Source: Owenia fusiformis | Taxonomy: Eukaryota; Annelida; Polychaeta; Sabellida; Oweniidae | Assembly: GCA_903813345.2 (NCBI GenBank) | Contig: CAIIXF020000001.1 | Location: forward strand, 41,137,366-41,201,365 | DNA: 64,000 nt | Reading direction: 5' to 3' | Part shown: in pieces, positions 20,951 to 32,340 of the stretch | How the letters are laid out: each line of letters begins with the position of its first letter | Position numbering within the stretch: position 1 is the first letter of the stretch | Program-made: the position numbers and the translations under genes | The notes under the pieces: model-generated | What the model saw: the letters and a program-made list of their open reading frames with translations, nothing else | Told to the model about the DNA's origin: nothing | Databases searched by the model: none

Positions 20951-21951
20951 CATGCCCGTAGCCAGCTTTTTGTAAGGGGGGGCTCGAACCCCCCCCCCAA
21001 AAAAAAAATCCCCATGCTAAACCAAGCCCCTTTGTATTTGGACCAAAAATAAGAAAATCTATGGCACTTTTTTTTGAAAATTTGGCCTAACATTGAAAAA
21101 ATAAGGCCCAAATAGGTCAAGTAACGCCCAAAAAGGCCCACTAAAGAGGCCCTACAATATTTTTGGCCCAACATTTTTATCTAGGTCCATCCTAGGGCCG
21201 CACGTAAAATTTTTAGGGCCCTAAAACCAAAAGTGGGGCGAAAATTCTGAAAATTTATGGCCCGTTTTTTGAAAATTTGGCCTTAAATTGAAAAAATAAA
21301 GCCCAAAAAGGTCAATTAATGTCCAAAGAGGCCCACTAAAGAGGCCCTACAATATTTTTGTGCCAACATTTTTTTCTAGGCCCATTCTATGGCCGCGCGG
21401 AAAACCTAGAACCAAAATTTGTGCCTAATTTAGATTTATTGCCCATTTTTTGAAAATTTAGCCTAAAATTGAAAAAATAAGGCCAACTATAGAGGCCCTA
21501 CAAAATTCTTTTGTCCCAACATTTTTTTTCTGGGCCCATCCTAAAACCAAAATTTGGGCCAAAATTTTGAAAATTTATAGCCCGTTTTGAAAATTTGTCT
21601 GAAATTGAAAAAAATAAGGCTCAAAAAGGTCAAGTAATGCCCAAACCGCCAGAAGGCTATGGAACCGCCAGAAGGCTATGTTTAACAAAACACAAAGGAC
21701 GATCCTAAAAAGCAGAGGGAAAGGGGCACAAATATGTCAGCGAAAAAAGTGGGCCAAATTTTGAAAAATAATGCCCAAATTCGAAAAACAATGCACAGTA
21801 ATGCCAGTTTTTTAATCTTAATTACCCAGTGAATGTGGGGAAGAGCAAGTTTTTCTTCAAGGAAGCAAAAAGGTAGGTCCACATTTTTTTAGGAGATATC
21901 AGGGGGGGGGGCTCGGACGAGCCCCCAGAGCCCCCCCTGGCTACGGGCCTG
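20951..21951. mobile_element. CAGGCCCGTAG-family element, long copy 3 with internal tandem repeats
   Basis: The ends CATGCCCGTAGCCAGC and GGCTACGGGCCTG match the short copies, and the 5-base duplication is TATAT (20946-20950 and 21952-21956). In place of the short interior this 1-kb copy carries three to four degenerate repeats of about 180-195 bases, each with GAAAATTTGGCC, ATTGAAAAAATAAG, GAGGCCCTACAA and CCCAACATTTTT. No transposase frame is present. It shows how the family can expand its interior while keeping its ends. Confidence 0.8.
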
Positions 21952-22256
21952 TATATCGAGATCATTTGTGTCCAATCTAATCAAATATAACTTGAATATT
22001 CAGGCACCCATTTTATATGTAAAATCTGATGAGATTACATGCATGGCAATTGCCCACCACATGTCAACTCATCTTAATTCTACTCTTGGGACCGCGTTAC
22101 CCGTAGTAATAAAACTATGAATGCTTTAAAGACATTAAAGATATTATTGCGTCCTGTTGTATTTTGTAAGATTCGAGATGCCATAGAGCACTGCTAGGCT
22201 GTGAAACATCTCCTTTGTTAAACACTTTCGTCAATTTGTCTATAAAGTTATCTTTT

Positions 22257-23620
22257 TATCACACTTTGAAAAAGTGCTATATTGTCGTCGTCTTGTGCTG
22301 TTGGGCGGGCGGGCAGGCGTGCGGGTGGGCGGCACATAAACCAAATCTTGTCATCAAATTTCCAGGATAATTGCTTACCTGTTCAACTTGAAATTTTTAC
22401 AGATGCAAGAGCAGACTAGTACCAAGATCTGATTAGGTTAATGGCATGCTGGGTAAACTACGTGGCGGCCATTTTGAATTTTTCAACAAATCTTGTCATC
22501 AAAATTCCAGGAAAACCACTTATCCGTTCAACTAGAAATTTTTACAGATGCAAGAGCAAGAATATTGCCAAGATCTCAGAAGGTTTTGGGTATGCTGGCT
22601 GAATTACATGGTGGCCATTTTGAATTTTTCAATTTGCTCCAAATTGACCCAATTTTTTTTTTAATAACATGTACAAGTTCTCAGAAGTTCAAATCTGACC
22701 TTAGATTTCAGATTTGACCTTTCGTTCACCTTCAGTGACCTTGAAAACGTCAAAAAGTTGATTTTCTAAATTGATATTTTGGATTTAAATTTAGGTCAGC
22801 TTAATTACAAAACACCTACTGAGGTCTGAAAAAGTGAAATTTTCAAGGTCGAAGGTCAAGGTCATTAAACTAGGTCACAAATGATGTTATCCAAGTTTCT
22901 CAAAGTTTGAGACTACAAATCAATTCTTGTCATCAAAATTCCAAGAAAACCGCTAACCTGTTCAACTTGAAATTTTTACACATGCAATAGCAGACTAGTG
23001 CCAAGATCTGATTAGGTTTAGGGCATGCTGGGTAAACTACGTGGCGGCCATTTTAAATTTTTCAACAAATCCGTTCAACTTGAAATTTTTACAGATGCAA
23101 GAGCAGACTATTGCCAAGATCTGATTAGGTTTTGGGAATTTTTCAATTTGGCGGCCATTTTGAATTTTTCAACTTGCTCCAAATTGACCAAAATTTTTTT
23201 TAAAAACATCTACAAGTTCTCAGAAGTTCAAATCTGACCTTAGATTTCAGATTTGACCATTCGTTCACCTTCAGTGACCTTGAAAAGGTCAAAAATTTGA
23301 TTTTTTAAATTGATATTTTGGATTTAAATTTAGGTCAGCTTAATTACAAAACACCTACTGAGGTCTGAAAAAGTGAAATTTTCAAGGTCGAAGGTCATCA
23401 AATTAGGTCACAAACAATGTTATCTAAATTTTCCCAAAGTTCAAGACTACAAATAAATTCTTGTCATCAAAATTGCAGAAAAACCGCTAACCTTTTCAAC
23501 TTGAAATGTTTACAGATGCAAGAGCAGACTAATGCCAAGGTCTGATTAGGTTTTGGCCATGCTGGGTAAATTGCATGGTGGCCAGTTTGCTCTTCAAAGT
23601 GCGATATTTATCACTGTGTG
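22257..23620. repeat. Composite repeat with ~540-bp tandem structure
   Basis: It starts with a short hairpin, CACTTTGAAAAAGTG, and a G-rich patch. Blocks then recur: CTTGTCATCAAAATTCCAG with GATGCAAGAGCAGACTA and GGCGGCCATTTTGAATTTTT at about 22349, 22491, 22926, 23060 and 23460. CAAATCTGACCTTAGATTTC recurs at about 22689 and 23229, 540 bases apart. It ends near a CAAAGTGCGATATTTATCAC word that mirrors the start. Frames opened inside it are by-products of the repeat. The family is unknown to me. Confidence 0.75.
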
Positions 23621-23771
23621 TCTTGTTATACTTTTAAGGAAGAAAATAAAACGAAAGGCCGCTAAGGAAAAAGAAAAAAATCATTTTGAGGTTTGCGTTT
23701 ACGTTAACTTCATGGATTTCGAAAACTTCGGTATTTTCGAGTATAAAGATAAAGGGTTATAGCTGCAAGAA

Positions 23772-23985
23772 TGTGTTTCGATTATTTCGATAATTTCGCC
23801 TGATAGGTTCATTATGAATTTCGAATATTTCGATAATTTCGATTCTAAATATAAACCAACAAGAATGTGATTCGATTATTTCGATATTTTCGATAATTTC
23901 GATTCTAGATATCGCTTGATAGGTTCATAATGAATTTCGAATATTTCCATATTTTCGATAATTTCGAGTCTAAGTATCACTCGAA
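23772..23985. repeat. TTTCGATA-rich minisatellite
   Basis: Short words TTTCGATTA, TTTCGATAA and TTTCGAATA follow one another in higher-order units of roughly 85-95 bases, punctuated by TGATAGGTTCAT(A/T)ATGAA. No gene. Confidence 0.8.
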
Positions 23986-23988
23986 TCC

Positions 23989-24487
23989 AAAAACCTAAGC
24001 CCTACCCCTCAACCCTAATGTTAACATTTAGCTCTAAATCTAACCCCTCACCCTAGATTTAACCTTAAGTCCTAACCCTAAAGCCCAACTTAAACCCTTA
24101 ACCTTAACCCTAATCTTAGCCCTAGCTCTAAATCTAACCCCTCACCCTAGATTTAACCTGAAGCCCTAACCCTAAAGCCCAACTTAAACCCTTAACCATA
24201 ACCCTAATGTTAGCCCTAAATCCAAGTCCTAACCCTAACGTTAACCCTAAGCCCCAAACCCAACCATAACTTTAACTTACTATAACCCAAACCCCGAGTA
24301 TTAAGTCTTAGCGCTTGACCTAAATCCTAACTTGAAGCATAAGCCTGTAAGCCCATAACTTAAACCTAAGTCGTAACCCAGAACCCTAACTTTAATCTTA
24401 AACCTTCGGTCCTAACCCTAACTTTATCCCTAAGCACTAAACCTAACCATTTACCCTAACTTTAACCCTTAATCCTAAGCCCTTGCC
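23989..24487. repeat. Decayed CCCTAA (telomere-like) array
   Basis: About 500 bases are made of CCCTAA-like hexamers with many substitutions and spacer words such as CCCTAAATC, AACCCTAA and CCCTTAACC, all on one strand. A longer unit (CCCCTCACCCTAGATTTAACC) occurs near 24035 and 24140. This could be an interstitial telomere remnant or an independently grown simple repeat with a telomere-like unit. Confidence 0.75.
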
Positions 24488-24489
24488 CT

Positions 24490-25120
24490 CTAACAATACT
24501 GAAGAAGTTTGATATCTAACTAAAGAACTGTTACATAGCACTTGTGTTTAATCCATTCTGGCCAAAGGTGCATTTGTCATCTTGAAATTGATTTTCATAA
24601 AATTAAAAGTCACAATTTTACAGAACTTAGAACAACGTGCCTCAGGTTTGGCCATCATTGTACTGTAGTCAAATCTGCACAGTTGTCAATGATTCAAATA
24701 CATTCTTCACCAGATTAGCCTAAATGATACACATGATCTCACTTTTGAGGTCTACAATTCAATTTGGTAATTCGATAGGTGAATGTATATGGTTAAACAC
24801 AATACATATACAATACATATATGTGCTCTTCTTTGTTTTTTTCTCAATATTATGATGGTAGATAATGCAATGAATTGATGAATAACGAACAGAAAATTCA
24901 GAAATGGTAGACAAATTCTGAAGTGATTTTATAAACTAAAATTTTGGAGATAATGGCTAATTCATAATAGATAAATAAATATATACATTTGACGTGCTAC
25001 TCACAAACAACTTTTTCTGGTTTCGCCCCGGAAATGTGTCAGGTTCAAAATTCTTCCGGAAAGAACCAAATGCAAACAATGATCGAAAAGATAATTCTAT
25101 GTAAATATCAAACTTTTAAA
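24490..25120. other. Intergenic, no supported gene
   Basis: This AT-rich DNA separates the telomere-like array from the 3' end of the seven-transmembrane receptor. No repeats or exons were recognised. Confidence 0.45.
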
Positions 25121-25123
25121 TCA

Positions 25124-25129
25124 TTTATT
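25124..25129 (-). promoter_or_regulatory. Candidate polyadenylation signal of the 7TM receptor
   Basis: AATAAA on the - strand lies about 117 bases past the receptor's stop codon. Position and hexamer are the only support. Confidence 0.4.
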
Positions 25130-25245
25130 GAAATGAAATATCCACACGCTTATTACGCACATACTACCCTTTCCGGTGTCAACGTAAGTATAAAGTGTCA
25201 GCTTAGATAACGAAGCAAAAAACGGACAAAAAACGGAGAAAATTT

Positions 25246-26805
25246 TCAGGATCCATTTACACCCTCAGATTCCTCACGCAAATTCTTCCTGAAATAGATT
25301 TTGACAAATTCATGACGTAAAGCCCTGCTAGTGAGGAGTGTCAAACATTGTATAATACTATAAAGACACAATACAAATATTGAATATAAGAGATGGAACA
25401 GTTGACAGTCATTCATTCGAAACGTTATTTGTACAACCATGTGGAACAATGTCACGAGAACCAAAACGACAACCTCGCTGGCAATTAATTTGTATTCCCA
25501 CTTGAGATCTTTTCGGCGTGAAGGATGGGCGATACTGAGATGCGGTTGTTGGTTTTGGTGATGCTCTCTGCCAGGATTTGATACAGTAAATACTTTGACT
25601 GGCGACTTTGCCGGGGAAATCTTGTTCCATTTGTTAACTTTTTGACAATCCAAAGTCTCATTTCCATTTCTGGAATAAGTTTTATTTAGCCCTTGTTTAG
25701 CATTTACTTTTACAAAACTATTGAACGTCACCCCAATGTCACTGATTATTTTGTGCATTTGTGGCTCTTCATTGGGAAGTTCTTTGGCATCTGGCTCATT
25801 ATTTTCTGATTCACTCAAATCTACATGAATCTGGAATGTATCAACAATGTCGGTTTGCGTATGAACTGGTATGTTTGACTCTGTCTGATGGCCATGCACG
25901 TTTTCAAGCTGACGGACGTTTGACGCATCAGCTGGTATGGACTCTATCTGACGGCCAAGCTTGCAAATGTTGGACGCATCGGTTGGTATGTTTGACTGAC
26001 GGATATCCCAAGCGATCTTAGGAATATTGGACGTCATATGATCATTTGATATGTTCAACTCTGTCTGACGGCCACGTGTATTATTTAGCTTACGAATCTG
26101 GAATGTATTAACTGACGCTTGCATGCTTAACTGATTTTGTCTGGTAATGACATTGGGCTGAACATGTACAGTAAAAATCTTCTTCTTTAAGGACCATAAC
26201 ATCTTAGAATGTACAATTACCGTGAGACCAAAACAGCATATGTCAGCAACATTGTCCACCCAAACAAGGTCCTTGTTATCTGGTATTATGACAAGTATTC
26301 CACAGTAAAGCCATACTATGACTGACATGACACAAATTACCCACCAGGGAATCCGTATATATGGTTGAGTAATTTTCATCATCCTAACGATTCCAATCAA
26401 ACAAAGGTATTTCATACTCAACCTGCAAAATGGCAAATATTTCCTCCATGTAAAAGCCCCTGGCAAGTTACATTCGTTAAAGTCCAAGGCCACGAGAATG
26501 CCTATTATTAATTCTTTGAGTATGCCGCAAATGTGAACGAAAACTTGTACAAAATGAAATGTATTCTCTCGAATATGCAATCTTTTTCCTTTGTATGATA
26601 GAAACAGCCAGTTTATTTGAATGGACATGGCTATGCAGCAAAATATGATAACAACTGCAGAGGCCGTTCTGTTATAATACCCAAATCCACATGTGTCGCT
26701 TTGCTCGACTGTTAAATTGTTCTTAACAGTAGTAAAAGCAATGTCCGTATTGCCACGTTCATTCATTTTGCTTTTAGGCTGCAGCTTTTCGTCGAGGTGC
26801 CCCAC
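25246..26805 (-). CDS. Divergent single-exon seven-transmembrane receptor
   Basis: The frame is 519 residues, uninterrupted. The N-terminus has two N-glycosylation sites (Asn30, Asn45). Hydrophobic segments lie at about 50-71, 84-107, 127-146, 153-175 and 185-206, then 440-462 and 470-492. A very long third cytoplasmic loop, about 210-435, lies between the fifth and sixth. The end of the third segment reads GIVRMMKITQPYIRIP, which resembles the D-R-Y-x(3)-I-x-x-P pattern of class-A receptors. A usual NPxxY is not present in the seventh. The topology supports a G-protein-coupled receptor at the plasma membrane; the ligand and family are unknown. The loop contains degenerate internal repeats (KL-x-x-x-x-GRQTE, SNIPTDASN, IPADASN). 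The single exon and open frame argue for a functional gene or recent retrocopy; no poly-A scar was seen. Confidence 0.75.
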   Translation of the reverse strand: MGHLDEKLQPKSKMNERGNTDIAFTTVKNNLTVEQSDTCGFGYYNRTASAVVIIFCCIAMSIQINWLFLSYKGKRLHIRENTFHFVQVFVHICGILKELIIGILVALDFNECNLPGAFTWRKYLPFCRLSMKYLCLIGIVRMMKITQPYIRIPWWVICVMSVIVWLYCGILVIIPDNKDLVWVDNVADICCFGLTVIVHSKMLWSLKKKIFTVHVQPNVITRQNQLSMQASVNTFQIRKLNNTRGRQTELNISNDHMTSNIPKIAWDIRQSNIPTDASNICKLGRQIESIPADASNVRQLENVHGHQTESNIPVHTQTDIVDTFQIHVDLSESENNEPDAKELPNEEPQMHKIISDIGVTFNSFVKVNAKQGLNKTYSRNGNETLDCQKVNKWNKISPAKSPVKVFTVSNPGREHHQNQQPHLSIAHPSRRKDLKWEYKLIASEVVVLVLVTLFHMVVQITFRMNDCQLFHLLYSIFVLCLYSIIQCLTLLTSRALRHEFVKIYFRKNLREESEGVNGS

Positions 26806-27790
26806 TTTAAATCCTTGAATATTATATTCATGCGGAATAGGACTGATGTGATTCTGGAGAAATGCACTCCCTACTCCAATGATATGATTTGAAGTCTAAT
26901 TGCTAGGTGAGTATGTAACACGACTCTGTGGGCAGTATTCATTCATGTCATGTGAGTTGACTTGTTAACTATGTGCTAACTGCTCCAAGTTGGTCACTTG
27001 TTTTTATATAAAATGGCCAATTACGATGGCATTGAAATTGAAGGAGCTTAAATAAAAACATGTTCCAGAAAGAAGCTAATGGAAGGCCATGATTCTTCAC
27101 GATGCGTTAGCCCAGCAAGTAGCCAAAGATGCTCCCAAAGGTTTATTATTATTATGAACATATTCAAAATGAAATTAGGCCAGTGGGATTAAAACTAAGC
27201 TTTTATTCGCGAATGCAACTTTCGGCTGTCGGCTACCAGATTAACCTACTATTTTATGGGCAACTCATTTAAATATGAATAGTACCTGCGACCATTCCAT
27301 CCATATTTAAATGAGTTGAGCTTTGTGGAATATCACTTGTGAAAGATGAACAGGTATTCACCGAAAATAGAGTTAAATATTTGTTTTATTATTCACTGTT
27401 ATATTGCCTACTCACATTAATAGAATGACAAACTAGGATGTAGGACATGGACCAATCAGAGAGTGGGGAATATGACAGTGATATAATAAATGGGCTATAT
27501 GTGTCAGAAAATCATAAAAAAGACTGATTATTGCCAAAGTAAGAGCCAACGGTTCATTACTTTCTGATCGGCATATAGTGCAATGAGACTTTTTCTGAAA
27601 CTTTAGTAAAATAAACGTACATTATAACATTTGATTATCTCAACTATGAGTTGAGATCTGTAAACTCAAATGGGTCAACGTAAACTCATGTTGACTTGAC
27701 AACGTAGAGTATCTATTTATCATCCAAAATGAAAAACGGTTTTGCATAAATTCTCGATGTGTATTTGAGTGTTTCTAGATGTGTATTTGT
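26806..27790. other. Upstream flank of the 7TM receptor
   Basis: No promoter motif could be assigned. It contains a perfect 17-bp hairpin stem (27261-27277 with 27302-27318, CAACTCATTTAAATATG and complement). A looser inverted pair lies outside it near 27379-27412 and 27459-27492, together resembling an old inverted-repeat element. Confidence 0.5.
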
Positions 27791-27799
27791 GTGTTTTAT

Positions 27800-28520
27800 T
27801 ATGTCCCCACCATATAGTGTGGGGCCATATTGTCGGCCTAGGCGCGTCCGTCTGTTTGTCTGTCTGTCTGTCCGTCCATACGTCCGGCAGTTTTCTCAAA
27901 AACCGCTACAGAAATCACCTTCAAATTTTCAGGGATAACTTATAAGTGCTTACAGATGTGGATGAAATTTTTTTTAACTCGATACCTACTTCCTGTCGGC
28001 CATTTTGAAGTCAAATGCTAAAATCCTTGTCTGCAAACTTTAAGAAAAACGGCCTTACAGTTGCTTTTAAAACTTTAATATTTTGTTTTTGGACCTGTTA
28101 GCTCAGTCATGTCAGCCATTTTGAATGACTTAAGAAAAGTTAGCGCGCGATAATACTTTGTATCATATTGAATGGTCTTTTTGAGTTTTCATACTTTAAC
28201 TATTTAGTAGCTTTATAAATAATTGTAGGTGTACTTTGTTGTAAAAGCCTATGTTATTGTTAACAGTGGTTATATGTGACAATTTTGTACAAGAACACAA
28301 ATGTGTACAAAATGTCACCACCAATGGGTGATCCCATCAAATGATTATCCTGAGAATGAGAAGACAAACTTTACTGACACAATTTGAGGACGGAAAATCC
28401 AAAATGGCCGCCTTAAATTTACCCAGAATGCCCAAAATTAGTTAGTTCTAGATTTTCATACTAAGAACCAGTGCCACCCCTGAAGATTTGAAATTGATCC
28501 ATCAAACAGTTAACCACAGA
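27800..28520. repeat. Repeat element start and first 162-bp satellite unit
   Basis: It opens with GTCCCCACCATATAGTGTGG and a CTGT/CCGT-rich patch near 27850-27885. The DNA then reads on to a unit with GGACGGAAAATCCAAAATGG at about 28391 that belongs to the array continued at 30222-30965. The LINE at 28525 interrupts it. No gene. Confidence 0.65.
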
Positions 28521-28524
28521 ATGC

Positions 28525-30221
28525 CATAAAGAAAATAAATATGTTTTGCAATGTATCTGGAATGAAGCTAAATTTAGAAAAAACTGAGGCAATAGGGCTT
28601 GGTAAATGGAGTGACAAAAATGGCAAATTTCAAAATATACATTTCAAATCTCAACCCATAAAATATCTTGGCATTTATTTTGGATATGACAACAATCAAT
28701 GTAAGATGAAAAATTGGGATGAAAAAATTGAAGGTATGCAAACTTATTTAGAAAAATGGAAAAGAAGAGATTTAACCATTTTTGGAAAAATATTAATAAT
28801 AAAGTCACTTGCACTCCCAAAACTTATTTATAGTGCATCTATTCTTCCAATTTCAAAAGATATGATTTTAAAAATAAATACAATACTATTTGGAACGGCA
28901 AAGACCGGATTAAAAGAAATATACTATATAAAGATATTTCTGAAGGAGGTGTGAATATGATTAATATCGAAAATCAATTCAGTGCTTTAAAAGCATCTTG
29001 GATAGATAGAATTTTCCATCCTGGTGAAAAAAATCAGTGGAATGTTTTACCCCTGTGGAATTTTAATAAAATAACATCGAATAATGAAATACTCCTTAGA
29101 ATGAATTTTAATTCTGCTAAAGAGATGCCACTCTTATTAAGTATCCCTAAATTTTATCAAGAAGTATTATTAGGTTTCAATAAATGTAAAGACAGAGGGA
29201 ATAATATAGCTATAAATCATGACAAACTCTGTCAAGAATCAATTTTTGGAAACTATTTGTTTAAGAAAAATAATGGAGAGTGTCTGTTTTTTAAATCTTG
29301 GATAGAAAGCGATATTCTTTATGTAAAGGATATTATTGTGAATGGCAATTTACTTAAAGAAGAACATATTTCAGGAAAATTAAAAGACAAGAGAAACTGG
29401 ATTTCAGAAATATCTTTAGCGAGGAAAATACTGCAACCTTTCGAAAAAATAATGAAACCTAAAATTGCTAAGTTTGTAAAAATTATGAAAGGACAATTTT
29501 TTTACACAAATAATAAAAAAGTATTCTTCAAAGATTAAAAATCTAAGTTTTTCTATAATATCCTAGAATATCATAACAAAGAAAGGATGTACACTAAAGA
29601 TAAATGGAAGATTGATTTTAAATTTCACATAAATTGGAAAATGTATTTTAATAACAGGATTATAGCAATTGTTGAGAAAAAGGTAGCTTACTTTAACTTC
29701 AAATTATTTCATAATGTTCTTCCATCTTCCATAGATCTTTTTAAGTGGAAAAAAGCAGATTCAAAAATTTGCAATTTTTGTAAGGTTGAAAATAATTTAA
29801 AACACATTATTTTAGAGTGAGATCAAATAAAAGACTTGTGGATCTATATTTCTTCAAAATTAAAAATTAAAATTTCATGGAAAAATATTGTTATTGGCAA
29901 TAATATTATTTTTAAAAGAAGTCATGAAAATGTCATTGATCTTATAATATCAACATTTGCATAACAGCTATAAATCATGGCTCATTAGCAAAGAAAAAAA
30001 TTGTCCAAGATTTGGGAGGAACACATTATATTATTCAATCGCACACCTATATGTATTTATGAAAAGTCCACCTATGAAATTAAAAATATTAAATCATATA
30101 TACAAAAATTAAAAGAATGAGGTGTTCATGCCGCAGTCTTAGGCAAACCTTTATTTGTAACCCCACTATCCATTCTTTGGGGAAAATTGTACTTTCTATT
30201 ATTTTGGAATAAAAAAAAAAA
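28525..30221 (+). mobile_element. 5'-truncated L1/Tx1-like LINE fragment, decayed
   Basis: Open pieces on the + strand keep the order of an L1-clade ORF2 C-terminus. SGMKLNLEKTEAIGLG and KYLGIYFG lie at 28541-28954, with RRDLTIFGKILIIKSLALPK. A long connecting region follows at 28951-29538. Then comes FNFKLFHNVLPSSIDLFKWK with a C-x-x-C-x(8)-H motif at 29587-29820, followed by a TGA that cuts the usual C-terminal motif. The frame shifts at about 28950 and a stop lies at 29536. The copy ends in an A-run at 30211-30221. AGTTAACCA-type sequence on both sides (28508 and 30221) may be the target duplication. It lies inside the 162-bp array. Confidence 0.75.
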
Positions 30222-30965
30222 GTTAACCAGAAAACATGTAAACAAGACTTAACAAACAAGATTTTAGAATTGAAAATCCAAAATGACTGCCTTGACATTC
30301 ACCCAGAATGTCAAAAAACTTGTTCAAGATTTTAATACTAAGAATCATCCTTGAAAATTTGAAATTGATCTACCAAACGGTTCACCTGAAAACGCGTAGA
30401 CAAGACTTTACAGGCAAGATTTTAGGACGGAAAATCCAAAATGGCTGCCTTGACATTTACCCAGAATGCCAAAAAACTAATCAAATTTAGATTTTCATAC
30501 TAAGAATCATCCCTGAAAATTCGAAATTGATCTACCAAACGGTTCACCTGGAAACGCGTAGACGAGACTTTACAGGCAAGATTTTAACACGGAAAATCCA
30601 AAATGGCTGCCTTGACATTTATCCAGAATGCCAAAAAAATAAGCAGATCTAGATTTTCATACTAAGAATCATCCCTGAAAATTTGAAATTGATCTACCAA
30701 ACAGTTCACCTGTAAATGCGTAGACAAGACTTTACAGGCAAGATTTTAAGACGGAAAATCCAAAATGGCTCCCTTGACATTTACCCTGAACGCCAAAAAA
30801 CTAATCAGATCTAGATTTTATTACTAAGAATCATCCCTGAAAATTTGAAATTGATCTACCAAACGGTTCACCTGGAAATGCGTAGACAAGACTAAATACA
30901 AACAAGATTTTTAAGACGGAAAATCCAAAATGGTTGCCTTGACATTTACCCAGAATTTCAAACCA
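30222..30965. repeat. ~162-bp tandem array
   Basis: Five units start their AAAATCCAAAATG word at about 30273, 30431, 30593, 30755 and 30920, spaced 158-165 bases. Each holds TTGACATTTACCCAGAATG, a TTTTCATACTAAGAATCATC-type word and TTGAAATTGATCTACCAAAC. The unit before the LINE (28391) belongs to the same array, so the LINE split it. Confidence 0.85.
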
Positions 30966-31329
30966 TGAAACCAAGAATGTTTGATATTTCTACTAGAATA
31001 GTTCGAAGTTTTCACATTCAATCACTTGTCGAACTTAAAACGGTATGCTGCAGTTCGATGATGTTCAACTGAAATAATCAGTTTACTTTGTTCATTTGCT
31101 CGTGATAATATCCTGCTTATTAGGTCAATTAATACATTATGCACATGCATAATGCTGATTAATTAATGTTATTAATGAGTGGCACAAGAGCAAGTAATAA
31201 TGTACTATGGATCAACTGGAAATGAAGACATGATGTCTTCGTTTCAGCATGGCCGACTTCCGGGAGAAGAATTTGGTAAGATTTTTCGTTTTCTTGATTT
31301 TACCATTTTTATCATATACATCTAACTAA
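30966..31329. other. Spacer with a 20-bp palindrome
   Basis: CATTATGCACATGCATAATG at 31135-31154 is a perfect stem with a two-base centre. Nearby ATTAATTAATG words add to the local symmetry. No gene. Confidence 0.5.
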
Positions 31330-32340
31330 ATCCTTAGTAAAGTCCTTAATTTTTGGACATGGCCTTGTAAATGATAGTTTGTCTTTGTACTTCTCTCCAG
31401 TGGCTGCCATTGGAGCTTCTGATATAAGTTGGTACGACGCCAAGCTCCATTCTGTAGCCAGCATGGCACAAAAACCAAGCAGCTTGTCTACGAACCATTT
31501 TTAACTTTCTGATGTACTTGTTCATACGTGGGTCCCATACTGAAGATACATATTCCAGATAGGGACTGACACTCTCTTTATTTCATAAAGTTTTTATTCT
31601 ACTTTTATAAAGGTTTCAGTCTTCATGCAGTTCCACTCCAAGGTAGGTGTATTGTTCAACTCAAACTAACTCTTGGTTATTGGTGGTATAGTAGTGCATT
31701 ATTGGGCTTCCTTTGCTCAAGATGTAGTACTTCTTGGCATTGAATAGCATTTGCCACGTGTCATACCATTTGTCAAGGCTGTCTAAGGTTGTCAGGTGTC
31801 AGACCATTTGTCAAGGCTTTGTAGGTCATTCTGAAGCTCAAGCAAAGTCATCGGTGTTAGATGACGTGTCATTGCCGATGTCGTTGATATACAGGAGAGC
31901 AGATCTAAATTGTTAGTAAGATCCTTTATTTTTGGACATGGCCTTGTACATGATAGTGAGTCTCTGCACTTCTCTCTGGTGGCAAAGCGGCTGCCATTGG
32001 AGCTTCTGGTGCAAGCTGGTTACGACCCCAAGCTCCATTCTGTAGCCATGGCACAAAAACCCCGCGGCTTGTCTCCGTACCATTCTCAACTTTGTGATGT
32101 AGGCCTACTTGTCCATATATGGGTCCTATACTGAAGATGCATATTTCAGATGGGGCCTGACAAGAGTGGTGTATGCCTGTTCCTTGACCTTGTGGACATC
32201 TTGCGTGTTATCTGCGGATAAAACCTAGAGGACTCAAGTTGCTTTACCAATCACACTGTTTATATGAAGGTTCCATTTCATGTCTTCTTGCAGTTCAACT
32301 CTAAGGTAGGGGTATTGGTAAGGATGGACTGTTCCATGTA
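31330..32340 (-). mobile_element. Two tandem, decayed CR1-like LINE fragments
   Basis: Read on the - strand, 32340-31907 gives VELQEDMKWNLHINSVIGKA and a later VRPHLKYASSV. Then 31905-31330 gives a D-T-W-Q-M-L-F-N-A-K-K segment, YLEYVSSVWDP and KYIRKLKMVRRQAAWFL. Both match the post-catalytic part of CR1-type reverse transcriptases (the LGV-x-L, RPHLEYAS-VWDP and QRRAARFV motifs). Both end with the same NLYQKLQWQPLE-like stretch. They are two overlapping fragments of the same region lying head to tail. Many stops and shifts interrupt the frame, so this is an old relic. Confidence 0.7.

Noticed and set aside
20951-21951. Frames in the T/A-rich interior as a transposase
   Set aside because: They are short, repeat every 190 bases with the tandem unit and contain no transposase motif.
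25761-26021. 86-codon + strand frame inside the 7TM receptor
   Set aside because: It lies antisense to the repeat part of the receptor's cytoplasmic loop and is a shadow of that gene.
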